Origin: Haliclona indistincta | Lineage: Eukaryota > Porifera > Demospongiae > Haplosclerida > Chalinidae | Direction: 5' to 3' | NCBI GenBank assembly: GCA_964017065.1 | Contig: OZ024787.1 | Span: forward strand, 11,326,989 to 11,390,988 | DNA length: 64,000 bases | Shown here: in pieces, positions 25,260 through 37,046 of the stretch | Layout: each line of letters starts with the position of its first letter | Numbering within the stretch: the first letter of the stretch is position 1 | Notes under the pieces: model-generated | Databases searched by the model: none | Seen by the model: only the letters and a program-made list of their open reading frames with translations | Told to the model about the DNA's origin: nothing | Translations under genes and position numbers: made by a program

Positions 25260-28200
25260 TAATCTTACTGTACTACTCTGGTAGTATCTACTAACTCTAT
25301 TCTTGCACTCAGAATAGTTAGATCTATTTAAAGCATGCTGGTGATGTGTTACCAGCACTGTGATTGCAGTAGCAATCCAGGTATTTATTAGTCAGGCGTG
25401 GCCTGCCTAATCGCATACTGTATATAGTCAGGGGACACTAGTATACACGACTTGTGCCCGTCGCAGCTATAGCTGCGACCCAATCAGATTGCAGTATCAG
25501 TTATGAATCTAATTTAAAACGTAATAATTACGTATGCGATTAGGCAGGCCACGCCTGACTAGTATGCTGTTGCTAGTCAGGCGTGGCCTGCCTAGCACGT
25601 GTACGCCCACGCATGTTAATACTACGTTAACCACTTCCTAAAATAATTGTAACCGCTACATTCCAGCGCGACGACTCAGGTATACTAGTGTCCCCTGACT
25701 ATATACAGTATGCGATTAGGCAGGCCACGCCTGACTAGGTATTTATTCGATAAGGACCCACACGTGTAACTTGATGAAGGAATAAGCTAATGTCACTAGA
25801 CTGCTCTGGCAGTCTCTACTAACTCTATTCTAGCTGTGTGAAAAGTTAGATCTGTTTAAAGCATGCTGGTGATGTGTTACCAGCACTGTGATTGCAGTAG
25901 CAATCAAGGTATAGTATTCGATAAAGACCTACTCTTGTAACTTGATGTAGGAATAAGCTAATGTCACTGGGCTGCTCTGGCAGTCTCTACTAACTCTAGT
26001 CTTGCTGTGTGAAAAGTTAGATCATTTTAAAGCATGCTGGTGATGTGTTACCAGCACTGTGATTACAGCAGCAATCATAGGTATTGCATTCGATAAGGAC
26101 CCACACTTGTAACTTGATGTAGGAATAAGATAATTTCACTAGACTGCTCTGGCAGTCTCTACTAACTCTATTCTTGCTGTCTGAAAGGTTAGATCTTTTT
26201 AAAGCATGCTGGTGATGCATTACCAGCACTGTGATAACCGCAACAATCATAGGTAATGTATTCGATAAGGACCCACACTTGTAACTTGATAAGATAATTT
26301 CACTAGACTGCTCTGGCAGTCTCTACTAACTCTAGTCTTGCTGTGTGAAAGTTAGATCATTTTAAAGCATGCTGGTGATGTGTTACCAGCACTGTGATTA
26401 CAGCAGCAATCATAGGTATAGTATTCGATAAGGACCCACACTTGTAACTTGATGTAGGAATAAGCTAATGTCACTGGGCTGCTCTGGCTGTCTCTACTAA
26501 CTCTATTCTTGCTGTGTGAAAAGTTAGATCTATTTAAAGCATGCTAGTGATGTGTTACCAGCACTGTGATTGCAGTAGCAATCCAGGTATTGTATTCGAT
26601 AAGGACCCACACTTGTAACTTGATGTAGGAATAAGATAATTTCACTGGGCTGCTCTGGCTGTCTCTACTAACTCTATTCTTGCTGTCTGAAAAGTTAGAC
26701 CTATTTTAAGCATGCTGGTGAGATGTTACCAGCACTGTGATTGCAGTAGCAATCCACGTATTGTATTCGATAAGGACCCACACTTGTAACTTGATGTAGG
26801 AATAAACTAATGTCACTAGACTGCTCTGGCAGTCTCTACTAACTCTATTCTTGCTGTCTGAAAGGTTAGATCATTTTAAAGCATGCTGGTGATGTGTTAC
26901 CAGCACTGTGATTACAGCAGCAATCATAGGTATAGTATTCGATAAGGACCCACACTAGTAACTTGATGTAGGAATAAGATAATTTTCACTAGACTGCTCT
27001 GGCAGTCTCTACTATCTCTATTCTTGCTGTCTGAAAGGTTAGATCATTTTAAAGCATGCTGGTGATGTGTTACCAGCACTGTGATTGCAGTAGCAATCCA
27101 GGTATTGTATTCGATAAGGACCCACACTTGTAACTTGATGTAGGAATAAGCAAATGTCACTAGACCGCTCTGGCAGTCTCTAAAAACTCCATTCTTCCTG
27201 TCTGAAAGGTTAGATCCTTTTAAAGCATGCTGGTGATGTGTTACCAGCACTATGATAACCGCAACAATCATAGGTAATATATTCGATAAGGACCCACACT
27301 TGTATGTAACTTGATGTAGGAATAAGATAATTTCACTAGACTGCTCTGGCAGTCTCTACTAACTCGAGTCTTGCAGTGTGAAAAGTTAGATCCTTTTAAA
27401 GCATGCTGGTGATGTGTTACCAGCACTGTGATTGCAGTAGCAATCCAGGTATTTATTCGATAACGACCCACACTTGTAACTTGATGAAGGAATAAGCTAA
27501 TGTCACTAGACTGCTCTGGCAGTCTCTACTAACTCTATTCTCTCTGTGTGAAAAGTTAGATCCCTTTAAGGGCATGCTGGTGATGTGTTACCAGCACGGC
27601 GATAACCGCAGCAATAATAGGTATTGTATTCAATAAGGACGCATACTTGTATCTTTATGTAGGAATAAGCCAATGTCTCTAGACTGCTCTGTCAATCTCT
27701 ACTAACTCTATTCTTGCTGTGTGAAAAGTTAGATCTTTTTTAAGCAGGCTGGTGATTTGTTACCAGCACTGTGATTACAGCAGCAATCATAGGTATTGTA
27801 TTCGATAAGGACCCACACTTGTAACTTGATGTACAAATAAGCTAATCTCACTGGGCTGCTCTGGCAGTCTCTAATAATTCTATTCTTGCTGTATGAAAAG
27901 ATAGACCTATTTTGAGCATGCTGGTGATGTGTTACCAGCACTGTGATTACAGCAGTAATCATAGGTATTGTATTCGATAAGGACCCATGCACACTTGTAA
28001 CTTGGTGTAGGAATAAGCTAATGTCTCTAGACTGCTCTGACAATCTCTACTAACTCTATTCTTGCTGTGTGAAAAGTTAGATCCTTTTAAGTATGCTGGT
28101 GATGTGTTACCAGCACTGTGATTACAGCAGCAATCATAGGTATTGTATTCGATAAGGACCCACACTTGTAACTTGATGTAGGAATAAGATAATATCACTA

Positions 28201-28440
28201 GACTGCTCTGGCAGTCTCTACTAACTCTATTCTTGCTGTGTGAAAAGTTAGATCTTTTTAAAGCATGCTAGTGATGTGTTACCAGCACTGTGATTACAGC
28301 AGCAATTATAGGTATTGTATTCGATACGGACCAACACTTGTAACTTGAAGTAGGAATAAGCTAATGTCACTAGACTGCTCTGGCAGTCTCTACTAACTCT
28401 ATTCTTGCTGAGTGAAAATTAGCTCTGTTTAAAGCATGCT
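25260..28440 (+). repeat. Left arm array of the ~172-bp repeat
   Basis: About 16-17 tandem units, excluding the nested element at 25390-25736. A unit contains TTCGATAAGGACCCACACTT, AACTTGATGTAGGAATAAGC, AGACTGCTCTGGCAGTCT, AAAGCATGCTGGTGATGTG and TGATTGCAGTAGCAATCC. Three short hairpins occur per unit: AGACTGC/GCAGTCT, GCTGGT/ACCAGC and TGATTGC/GCAATCA. ORFs across the units are not conserved as protein. Confidence 0.93.
25390..25736. mobile_element. Nested foldback element, 347 bp
   Basis: Inverted ends start AGTCAGGCGTGGCCTGCCTA and extend about 60 bp on each side (to GGGGACACTAGTATAC). Two further inverted copies of the first 27 bp lie in the centre. An 11-bp direct repeat AGGTATTTATT flanks it (25379-25389 and 25737-25747), splitting one 172-bp satellite unit. 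Confidence 0.87.
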
Positions 28441-29420
28441 TTAAATGACTCTGGTCATCTTTTATGTTGTTGTGGTATTGAAATAGTAGCACCAGGTATC
28501 ATCGACTATGGTAGCACAAGGACCCACACTTGCTACTAACTACAGGAATACTCTAGCACTTAACTACTCCATTTGCAATAGGTACAAACACTGTTCTTTC
28601 TCTCTGCTTACTTTAAATGACTCTGGTCCTCTTTCATGTTGTGGTGGTATTGAAATAGTAACACCAGCTATCATCAACCATTGTAGCACAAGGACCCACA
28701 CATGCTACTAACTACAGGAATACTCTAGCACTTAACTATCTATTTGCAATAGGTACAAACACTGTTCTTTCTCTCTGCTTACTTTAAATGACTCTGGTCA
28801 TCTTTCATGTTGTGGTGGTATTGAAATGGTAACACCAGCTATCATCGACTATGGTAGCACAAGGACCCATACATGCTACTAACTACAGGAATACTCTAGC
28901 ACTTAACTACTCCATTTGCAATAGGTACAAACACTGTTCTTTCTGTCCAGTGACTTTAAATGACTCTGGTCATCTTTCATGTTGTGGTGGTATTGAAATA
29001 GTAACACCAGCTATCATCGACTATGGTAGCACAAGGACCCACACATGCTACTAACTACAGGAATGCTCCAGCACTTAATTACTCCTTTTGCAATAGGTAC
29101 AAACACTGTTCTTTCTCTCTGATTACTTTAAAGGACTGTGGTCATCTTTCATGTTAAGTTGTGGTGGTATTGAAGTAGTAACACCAGCTATCATCAACCA
29201 TTGTAGCACAAGGACCCACACATGCTACTAACTACAGGAATACTCCAGCACTTAACTACTCTATTTGCAATAGGCACAAACACTGTTCTTTCTGTCCAGT
29301 GACTTTAAATGACTCTGGTCATCTTCCATGTTGTGGTGGTATTGAAGTTGAAACACAAGCTATCATATCTATCAACTATTCCAGCACTTAAATTATCCAT
29401 TTACAATAGGTGCAATTGAT
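28440..29420 (+). repeat. Second tandem array (~171-bp unit) of the left arm
   Basis: About five to six units, each with GACTCTGGTCATCTTTCATG, GTAACACCAGCTATCATCGA, GTAGCACAAGGACCCACACA and CAATAGGTACAAACACTGTT. The stretch from AAGGACCCACAC to AGGAATA resembles the 172-bp unit, so the two arrays probably share ancestry. Only part of one unit is present in the right arm (30013-30125). Confidence 0.88.
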
Positions 29421-29807
29421 AGGAATGTATGATTTTCAGCAATGTTTGCCCAATTAAATAATAAAATTATGCATGCTTGTGGCACTTCCGTGCAGGCATA
29501 GACTATGATGCTGCTTAGCTTCAGTGATAGCTTGTGATAGCTTGTACTAGTGATACTAGCTTTGTTATACATTTGTAATTGTTATCGATCCTGTAACTTT
29601 ACTTTTGAAAGTATCATCATTTCTTGTTATTTTCCTTTTTCACGATTTGTTACCTGCAAACATCATCTCTACACTTTAAACCTTCTTATTATTATTTCAA
29701 TGATTTGGAGTGCATAATGAGTGTTAGTAAAAACTGCAGGGCAATAGCACTAGCCTAATTCTTACATCAACTGAAAACTGTCATAATCAATTCAGTTGTG
29801 TATTGTT

Positions 29808-30013
29808 CTAATCCTTTAGCCATGGATACTGGTTTACTATGGTTCTTCTTCTGTCTTTGTAGTCATATAGCAACTCTGCGCCCATTGTGATTGTTTTTGA
29901 TGCCATGAATATGATCCCAGGTGTCTCATCTATCAGCACAACTTCGGGCTTTACATTTGGACTCTTAGAAGAGTGATTAATCAAACGACCAACTCTCTGT
30001 GTCTCTGTCTTAA
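29808..30013 (-). pseudogene. Captured 3' exon of a SET-domain methyltransferase (KMT5A-like)
   Basis: In the loop of the giant foldback element, the minus strand reads GRLINHSSKSPNVKPEVVLI, then IIFMASKTITMGAELLYDYK, and ends PWLKD before a stop at 29810-29808. RLINHS and ELLYDY are the two hallmark SET motifs (substrate/AdoMet-binding NHS and the terminal tyrosine block). The short C-terminus ending PWLK resembles KMT5A/SETD8, the H4K20 mono-methyltransferase. Only the C-terminal ~65 residues are present; upstream the sequence runs straight into satellite at 30013. It cannot encode an enzyme alone and is inferred to be a gene fragment captured by the transposon. Confidence 0.8.
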
Positions 30014-30124
30014 GTGCTGGAGTATTCCTGTAGTTAGTAGCATGTATGGGTCCTTGTGCTACCATACTCGATGATAGCTGGTGTTACTATTTCAATACCA
30101 CCACAACATGAAAGACGACCAGAG

Positions 30125-31983
30125 TCATTTAAAGCATGCTTTAAACAGATCTAACTTTTCACACAGCAAGAATAGAGTTAGTACAGACTGTCAGAGCAGT
30201 CTAGTGACATTAGCTTTTTCCTACATCAAGTTACAAGTGTGGGTCCTTATCGAATACAATACCTGGATTGCTACTGGAATCACAGTGCTGGTAACACATC
30301 ACCAGCATGCTTTAAAAGGATCTAACTTTTCACACAGCAAGAATAGAGTTAGTAGAGACTGCCAGAGATGTCTTAGTAGTGATATTATCTTATTCCTACA
30401 TCAAGTTACAAGTGTGGGTCCTTATCGAATACAATACCTATGATTACTGCTGTAATCAAAGTGCTGATAACACATCACTAGCATGCTCAAAATAGGTCTA
30501 TCTTTTCGTACAGCAAGAATAGAATTAGTAGAGACTGCCAGAGCAGCCCAGTGAGATTAGCTTATTTCTACATCAAGTTACAAGTGTGGGTCCTTATCGA
30601 ATACAATACCTATGATTGCTGCTGTAATCACAGTGCTGGTAACAAATCACCAGCACTCTTAAAAAGGATCTAACTTTTCACACAGCAAGAATAGAGTTAG
30701 TAGAGACTGCCAGAGCAGTCTAGTGACATTATCTTATTCCTACATCAAGTTACAAGTGTGGGTCCTTATCGACTACAATACCTATGATTACTGCTGTAAT
30801 CACAGTGCTGGTAACAAATCACCAGCATGCTTAAAAAAGATCTAACTTTTCACACAGCAAGAATAGAGTTAGTAGAGACTGTCAGAGCAGTCTGGTGACA
30901 TTAGCTTATTCCTACATCAAGTTACAAGTGTGGGTCCTTATCGAATACAATAACTGGATTGCTACTGCAATCACAGTGCTGGTATCACATCACAAGCATG
31001 CTTTAAAAGGATCTAACTTTTCACATAGCGAGAATAGAGTTAGTAGAGACTGCCAGAGCAGTCTAGTGACATTATCTTATTCCTACATCAAGTTAGAAGT
31101 GTGGGTCGTTATTGAATAAAATACCTATGATTGTTGCGGTTATTACAGTGCTGGTAACACATCACCAGCATGCTTTAAATGATCTAACCTTTCAGACAGC
31201 AAGAATAGATTAAGTAGAGACTACCAGTGCAGCCCAGTAACATTAGCTTATTCCTACATCAAGTTAGAAATGTGGGTCCTTATCGAATACAATGCCTGTG
31301 ATTGCTGTTGTAATCACAGTGCTGGTAATACATCACCAGCATGCTTAAAATAGGTCTAACTTTTCAGACAGCAAGAATAGAATTAGTAGAGACTGCCAGA
31401 GCAGCCCAGCAAGATTAGCTTATTTCTACATCAAGTTACAAGTGTGGGTCCTTATCGAATACAATACCTATGATTGCTGCTGTAATCACAGTGCTGGTAA
31501 CACATCACCACTCACCAGCATGCTTTAAAAATATCTAACTTTTCACACAGCAAGAATAGAGTTAGTAGAGACAGCCAGAGCAGTCTAGTGGCATTAGCTT
31601 ATTCCTACATCAAGTTACAAGTGTGGGTCCTTATCGAATACAATACCTGGATTGCTACTGCAATCACAGTGCTGGTATCACATCACAAGCATGCTTTAAA
31701 AAGATCTAACTTTTCACACAGCGAGAATAGAGTTAGTAGAGACTGCCAGAGCAGTCTAGTGACATTAGCTTATTCCTTCATCAAGTTACAAGTGTGGGTC
31801 GTTATCGAATACAATACCTGGATTGCTGCTGCAATCACAGTGCTGGTAACACATCACCAGCATGCTTTAAAAGGATCTAACTTTTCACACTGCAAGACTC
31901 GAGTTAGTAGAGACTGCCAGAGCAGTCTAGTGAAATTATCTTAATCCTACATCAGGTTACATACACGTGCGGGTCCTTATCGA
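30125..31983 (-). repeat. Right arm array of the ~172-bp repeat, inner part
   Basis: About eleven units in the opposite orientation to 25260-28440, preceded at 30013-30125 by part of one inverted ~171-bp unit. The array is cut by the insertion at 31983. Confidence 0.92.
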
Positions 31984-33878
31984 AAACAAGTAAAGTAAAA
32001 AATTTTTAATAAAAAACTGAAAAGTGTAGGGATGACTCTTAAAAAAGGAAAGGAACAAGATGGGATGATGCTTGCAAAAGTAAAGGAACAAGATGGAATA
32101 ATGCTTGCAAATGTAAAAGTCCCAAGTATCCCTACATCAGTGGCTTGCTGCGACGACGTGCAATTGACAAATGCGGAATCCTCTTCTTATACCTTTTACA
32201 ACCGTCAATTACTTATCAGACCGTGTCCTCCAAAACACAGATACCTCTAGTTATTTACAACTGTCAACTATACTTCATCGGACTGCGTCCTCCAAACACA
32301 GCTACCTGCAGCTTATTTACAACTGTCAACTACTTCATCGGAATGCATCCTCCTAAACACAGACACCTATTATTATAGTTATTCACAACCGTCAATTACT
32401 TCATCGGACTGCGTCCTCCAAACACAGATTCACAACCGTCAATTACTCCATCGGACTGCGTCCTCCTTCAAGCCGCTGATGTAGGGATACTTGGGACTTT
32501 TACATTTGCAAGCATTATTCCATCTTGTTCCTTTACTTTTGCAAGCATCATCCCATCTTGTTCCTTTCCTTTTTTAAGAGTCATCCCTACACTTTTCAGT
32601 TTTTTATTAAAAATTTTTTACTTTACTTGTTCCTGTTACTTTTTTGATCACTGTCAGTTTGAACTTATTAGTTGTATTCTGTGTTAGATGTTATTTCATT
32701 CTTACAACTCTGTGAGCAGTATATAGATACTAGTCTAGCAGAGATGTGAACGTGCACAGCCTCTTGAGAGTAAGGAGTGTGGTTTAAATGTTAAATATTA
32801 CCAATCACAAGAATAATCATTCATTGAAAGGTTTAAAATAGTTAAAGAGGTTGAGGACGCAGACAGCATAATGTCAAGTCCAGGTATGATTTGACAACAT
32901 GATACTTGTTAGTATTGTAATGGATGAAGAAGAGACTAGCACTGACAATTCATCGACGCTGCGAGCCTAAATAGTAGGAGCACGCCTAGTAGAATCTTGT
33001 TGAAGTCATTATCACACTCACAGAGGCTTCTAGTCCTTTGCAACTTACGCTGCGTGGTGTAGGAACCGTACTGTGCGCAGAATCTTGCTGCCGGTAAGCA
33101 GGCTAGACACTCAAGTTGTTCACGTCTGTGTAAGTCAGCTTTAACCCGCCATCTGAATCGTTAACGAACAGATCAGTGTTATTTAGGGTATAGTACTGGT
33201 TTAGACACATTTTCATACCTCTGGCTTGCGCGCTGAAGCGTCCAGAGCAGAGACAAAACGCAGTAGCGAGATAGCTGCAAAACCGATGTGGGCGGAGTTA
33301 ATGATAAGAAGCGACAAGAGGGTTAATTAATGAAGTCGCTAGTCCAAAACGGTCCAAAAACCATGTTTTTCAAGGATTACTCGCTTCTGGTAGTGTTTGA
33401 TGCCTATCTAAGAAGTAAGTGCACTAACCCTGATATATACACATGCGATGGTGCAGGTTTGGTAGTGATTCGTTCACTCATGACAGCGCTATGCTTGTCA
33501 AAGAAGAAGACGAACAATTCGCGTGGGCGGCGATTTCAGTTTACCACTTTAGAAACGTCTGCCAGCTTCGCCAAAGGTATTTTCTTGCTCAGAACAATCG
33601 CCTGATCAATCCTAGATGTCTAGAATCTCGAGAAACGCTATAACAGCGAAGATCTGCAAATGCTCTCTGTCTTGATTTTCGTCGTCAAACAAGCAGTCCC
33701 GGCGACTTTCATAGACTTCCTACAAGCGCTTACACTTCAGAGTCACTCAGAGATAGTTAAAATGCAGTATAGATGTATAATAGTAGAGATATGTGCGAAA
33801 ACTCATTTCACACATGAGTAGCCGCCATCTTAATTCGTGGTCATCCCTACATATCATTGCCTATCGGCAATGATAATA
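31983..33878. mobile_element. Foldback element copy 2 inserted in the right arm
   Basis: It interrupts a 172-bp unit between CTTATCGA and TAATATATTACC (an uninterrupted unit near 27270 has this junction). The first 640 bp is a palindrome like that at 19913: ACAAGTAAAGTAAAAAAT ends, 33-bp units and a ~59-bp repeat core. The rest (32630-33870) shows no recognised gene apart from a short plus-strand ORF at 33330-33605. The right end carries CATCCCTACAT. Confidence 0.75.
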
Positions 33879-35540
33879 TATTACCTATGATTGTTTCGGT
33901 TATCATAGTGCTGGTAACACATCACCAGCTTGCTTTAAAAGGATCTAACCTTTCAGACAGGAAGAATAGAGTTTTTAGAGACTGCCAGAGCAGTCTAGTG
34001 ACATTAGCTTATTCCTACATCAAGTTACAAGTGTGGGTCCTTATCGAATACAATACGTGGATTGCTACTGCAATCACAGTGCTGGTAACATCTCACCAGC
34101 ATGCTTAAAATAGGTCTAACTTTTCAGACAGCAAGAATAGAATTAGTAGAGACTGCCAGAGCAGTCTAGTGAAATTATCTTATTCCTACATCAAGTTACA
34201 AGTGTGGGTCCTTATCGAATACAATACCTGGATTGCTACTGCAATCACAGTGCTGGTAACACATCACTATCATGCTTTAAATAGATCTAACTTTTCACAC
34301 AGCAAGAATAGAGTTAGTAGAGACAGCCAGAGCAGCCCAGTGACATTAGCTTATTCCTACATCAAGTTACAAGTGTGGGTCCTTATCGAATACTATACCT
34401 ATGATTGCTGCTGTAATCACAGTGCTGGTAACACATCACCAGCATGCTTTAAAATGATCTAACTTTCACACAGCAAGACTAGAGTTAGTAGAGACTGCCA
34501 GAGCAGTCTAGTGAAATTATCTTATCAAGTTACAAGTGTGGGTCCTTATCGAATACATTACCTATGATTGTTGCGGTTATCACAGTGCTGGTAATACATC
34601 ACCAGCATGCTTTAAAAAGATCTAACCTTTCAGACAGCAAGAATAGAGTTAGTAGAGACTGCCAGAGCAGTCTAGTGAAATTATCTTATTCCTACATCAA
34701 GTTACAAGTGTGGGTCCTTATCGAACACAATACCTATGATTGCTGCTGTAATCACAGTGCTGGTAACACATCACCAGCATGCTTTAAAAAGATCTAACCT
34801 TTCAGACAGCAAGAATAGAGTTAGTAGAGACTGCCAGAGCAGTCTAGTGAAATTATCTTATTCCTACATCAAGTTACAAGTGTGGGTCCTTATTGAATAC
34901 AATACCTATAATTGCTGCTGTAATCACAGTGCTGGTAACACATCACCAGCATGCTTTAAAATGATCTAACTTTTCACACAGCAAGACTAGAGTTAGTAAA
35001 GACTGCCAGAGCAGCCCAGTGACATTAGCTTATTCCTACATCAAGTTACAAGTGTGGGTCCTTATCGAATACAATACCTGGATTGCTACTGCAATCACAG
35101 TGCTGGTAACACATCACCAGCAAGCTTAAAATAGGTCTAACTTTTCACACAGCAAGACTAGAGTTAGTAGAGACTGCCTGAGCAGCCCAGTGAGATTAGC
35201 TATTTCTACATCAAGTTACAAGTGTGGGTCCTTATCGAATACTATACCTTGATTGCTACTGCAATCACAGTGCTGGTAACACATCACCAGCATGCTTTAA
35301 ACAGATCTAACTTTTCACACAGCTAGAATAGAGTTAGTAGAGACTGCCAGAGCAGTCTAGTGACATTAGCTTATTCCTTCATCAAGTTACAAGTGTGGGT
35401 CGTTATCGAATAAATACCTGGATTGCTACTGCAATCACAGTGCTGGTAACACATCACCAGCATGCTTTAAATAGATCTAACTATTCTGAGTGCAAGAATA
35501 GAGTTAGTAGAGACTACCAGAGTAGTACAGTAAGATTACA
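33879..35540 (-). repeat. Right arm array of the ~172-bp repeat, outer part
   Basis: About ten units, inverted relative to the left arm, ending next to the shared terminal sequence that begins near 35525. Together with 30125-31983 the right arm has about 20 units against 16-17 on the left. Confidence 0.92.
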
Positions 35541-35925
35541 TCAAGTAACAAGGTGAACTGAGTAGTAGAGGGGAAGACGCGAAGTCGCTGCGCTGCGCGA
35601 TCGCGATGGTAAATGGGCGGACGGGTTAAAGATCGCGGGTCCTTAGGTCGGGTCCTTGTGCGTTTTATGACTATTGTAATACCTCCTTCTTGACGAGTGT
35701 GCTATGACACACCCCCAAAACAAAATCGCGAGATAATAATTCGTGAGAAAAGGCGGGCTTTTTGAAAGATAAATTGCGATTGTCAGTGCCCGGGAAAATA
35801 ATAGGATCTTGACTGGTAACCAGTAGTCTAGAGCGTCTGCAAAATTATGCGATGTCAAGTTATCATAGGTCATCTCTAGCCTCGTCCCAGGCACTAAAAA
35901 TTGTCAAGAATTAAGTAATACTAAG

Positions 35926-36900
35926 GTAGGGTACGCAATGAAAAAACGATGTTACAGATACAGCGGGATTGCGTCTCAGCGTGTAAAGTGGGTTGACCCG
36001 AACATAGTACAGGTAAAGAAAGAAGCGCCAAGTCCTTTCTTTTTGCAGGAAAAACAAAAAGACTTAAAATAACGTGGGCGGTGCTAGCCAATCGCAATTA
36101 AAATGCTTTTTATTCGAACAACATTCAACGCCGAAGCTTAGTGATGTTCGTAAAGACGCTCAAGATCATACTTTCAAGAATTCCGAGGTCTTGGACGTCG
36201 CAGCGTCCTTCGTGTGTTGTTTCCAGGTCATAATTTGAAAGGGGGCAGGGCTCCCCGAAACGGCGAAAAAATACTCTTTGGGCTCGAGCGCCTTTGTACA
36301 TCGTGCTGCAGCAACTTTATTGCAGATTTATCTAAGTTAGGTGACAATATGTATCTACATAGCAAGTTTTATGACGTTTATGCATTTCTTTCCATCTGGC
36401 TCAAAAATTTTAAACATTTTTTGAGCCAGATGGAAGGAAGCATGTAAAGTTTATAACATTTGCTGTGCAGATACATTGTCACCTAACTTAGTTAAATATG
36501 CAATAGGGTTGCTGCAGCACAATGTACAAAAGCGCTCGAGCCCAAAGAGTATTTTCTCGCAGTCTCGGGAGCCCCGCCCCCTTTCAGATTATGACCTGGA
36601 AACAACACACGAAGGACGCTGCGACGTCGAAGACCTCGGAATTCTTGAAAGCATGATCCTGAGCGTCTTTACCAACATCACTAAGCTTCGGCATTGAATA
36701 TTGTTCGAATAAAAAGCATTTTAATTGCGATTGGCTAGCTCCGCCCACGTTATTTTAAGTATTTTTGTTTTTCCTGCAAAAAGGAAGGACTTGGCGCTTC
36801 TCTCTTTACCTGTTCTATGTCCGGGCCAACCCACTCTACACGCTGAGACGCAATCCCGCTGAATCTGTGACAGTCGATTTTTTCATTGCGGACCCTAACT
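35926..36900. repeat. Long palindrome, arms of about 480 bp
   Basis: The left arm 35926-36407 and right arm 36417-36900 are inverted copies with scattered differences. The arms meet at CCATCTGGCTCAAAAA / TTTTTGAGCCAGATGG with less than 10 bp between them. The outer ends read AGGGTACGCAATGAAAAAA (left) and the inverted equivalent (right). Exon-like sequence enters from the right side (see 36810-37046), suggesting the right arm is the source and the left arm the copy. Confidence 0.88.
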
Positions 36901-37046
36901 AAGGTCATCTCCACTAGTACAGTAACAATATGCTCCAGGTATATGGCACTATCTCTTCTTGTCTCCATGCATTGCTCAAACACCTTAACATACAGCTGCA
37001 TCTTATCAGTGGTCTCTGCCTCATATTCTAGAATAGTAATATCAAT
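36810..37046 (-). pseudogene. Exon-like fragment of an unrecognised protein
   Basis: A 237-nt open segment is bounded by CACAG (acceptor) and CAG/GTAAAG (donor), phase 0 at both ends. It reads IDITILEYEAETTDKMQLYV, then KVFEQCMETRRDSAIYLEHI and ends VEWVGPDIEQ. The last ~30 codons lie inside the right arm of the palindrome and are repeated, still open, in the left arm (CYRYSGIASQRVKWVDPN) with the same donor. I do not recognise the protein. No partner exon was found. Confidence 0.5.

Larger units (their letters stand above)
25104..35685. mobile_element. Giant Mutator-like foldback element (10.6 kb) with satellite arms
   Basis: The perfect 9-bp direct repeat CTTCTTGAC flanks it (25095-25103 and 35686-35694). 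Inside, inverted ends share GAGGTATTA, then AAAACGCACAAGGACCCGAC and a further ~130 bp (25108-25260 against 35681-35525). The arms then turn into oppositely oriented arrays of a ~172-bp repeat, with a second ~171-bp repeat nearer the centre and a unique loop at about 29.4-30.0 kb. Nine-bp duplications and long inverted ends are typical of Mutator-like elements. No MULE transposase was found, so it is probably non-autonomous. Two smaller elements (25390-25736 and 31983-33878) are nested in it. Confidence 0.85.

Noticed and set aside
25260..35540. CRISPR-like or coding array: regularly spaced repeats and many 60-120 residue ORFs
   Set aside because: Units are contiguous ~172-bp repeats without unique spacers, in animal-type DNA, and 172 is not divisible by three, so the ORFs change frame from unit to unit. 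The shared peptides (such as SYIKLQVWVLIEYNT) only mirror the DNA repeat.
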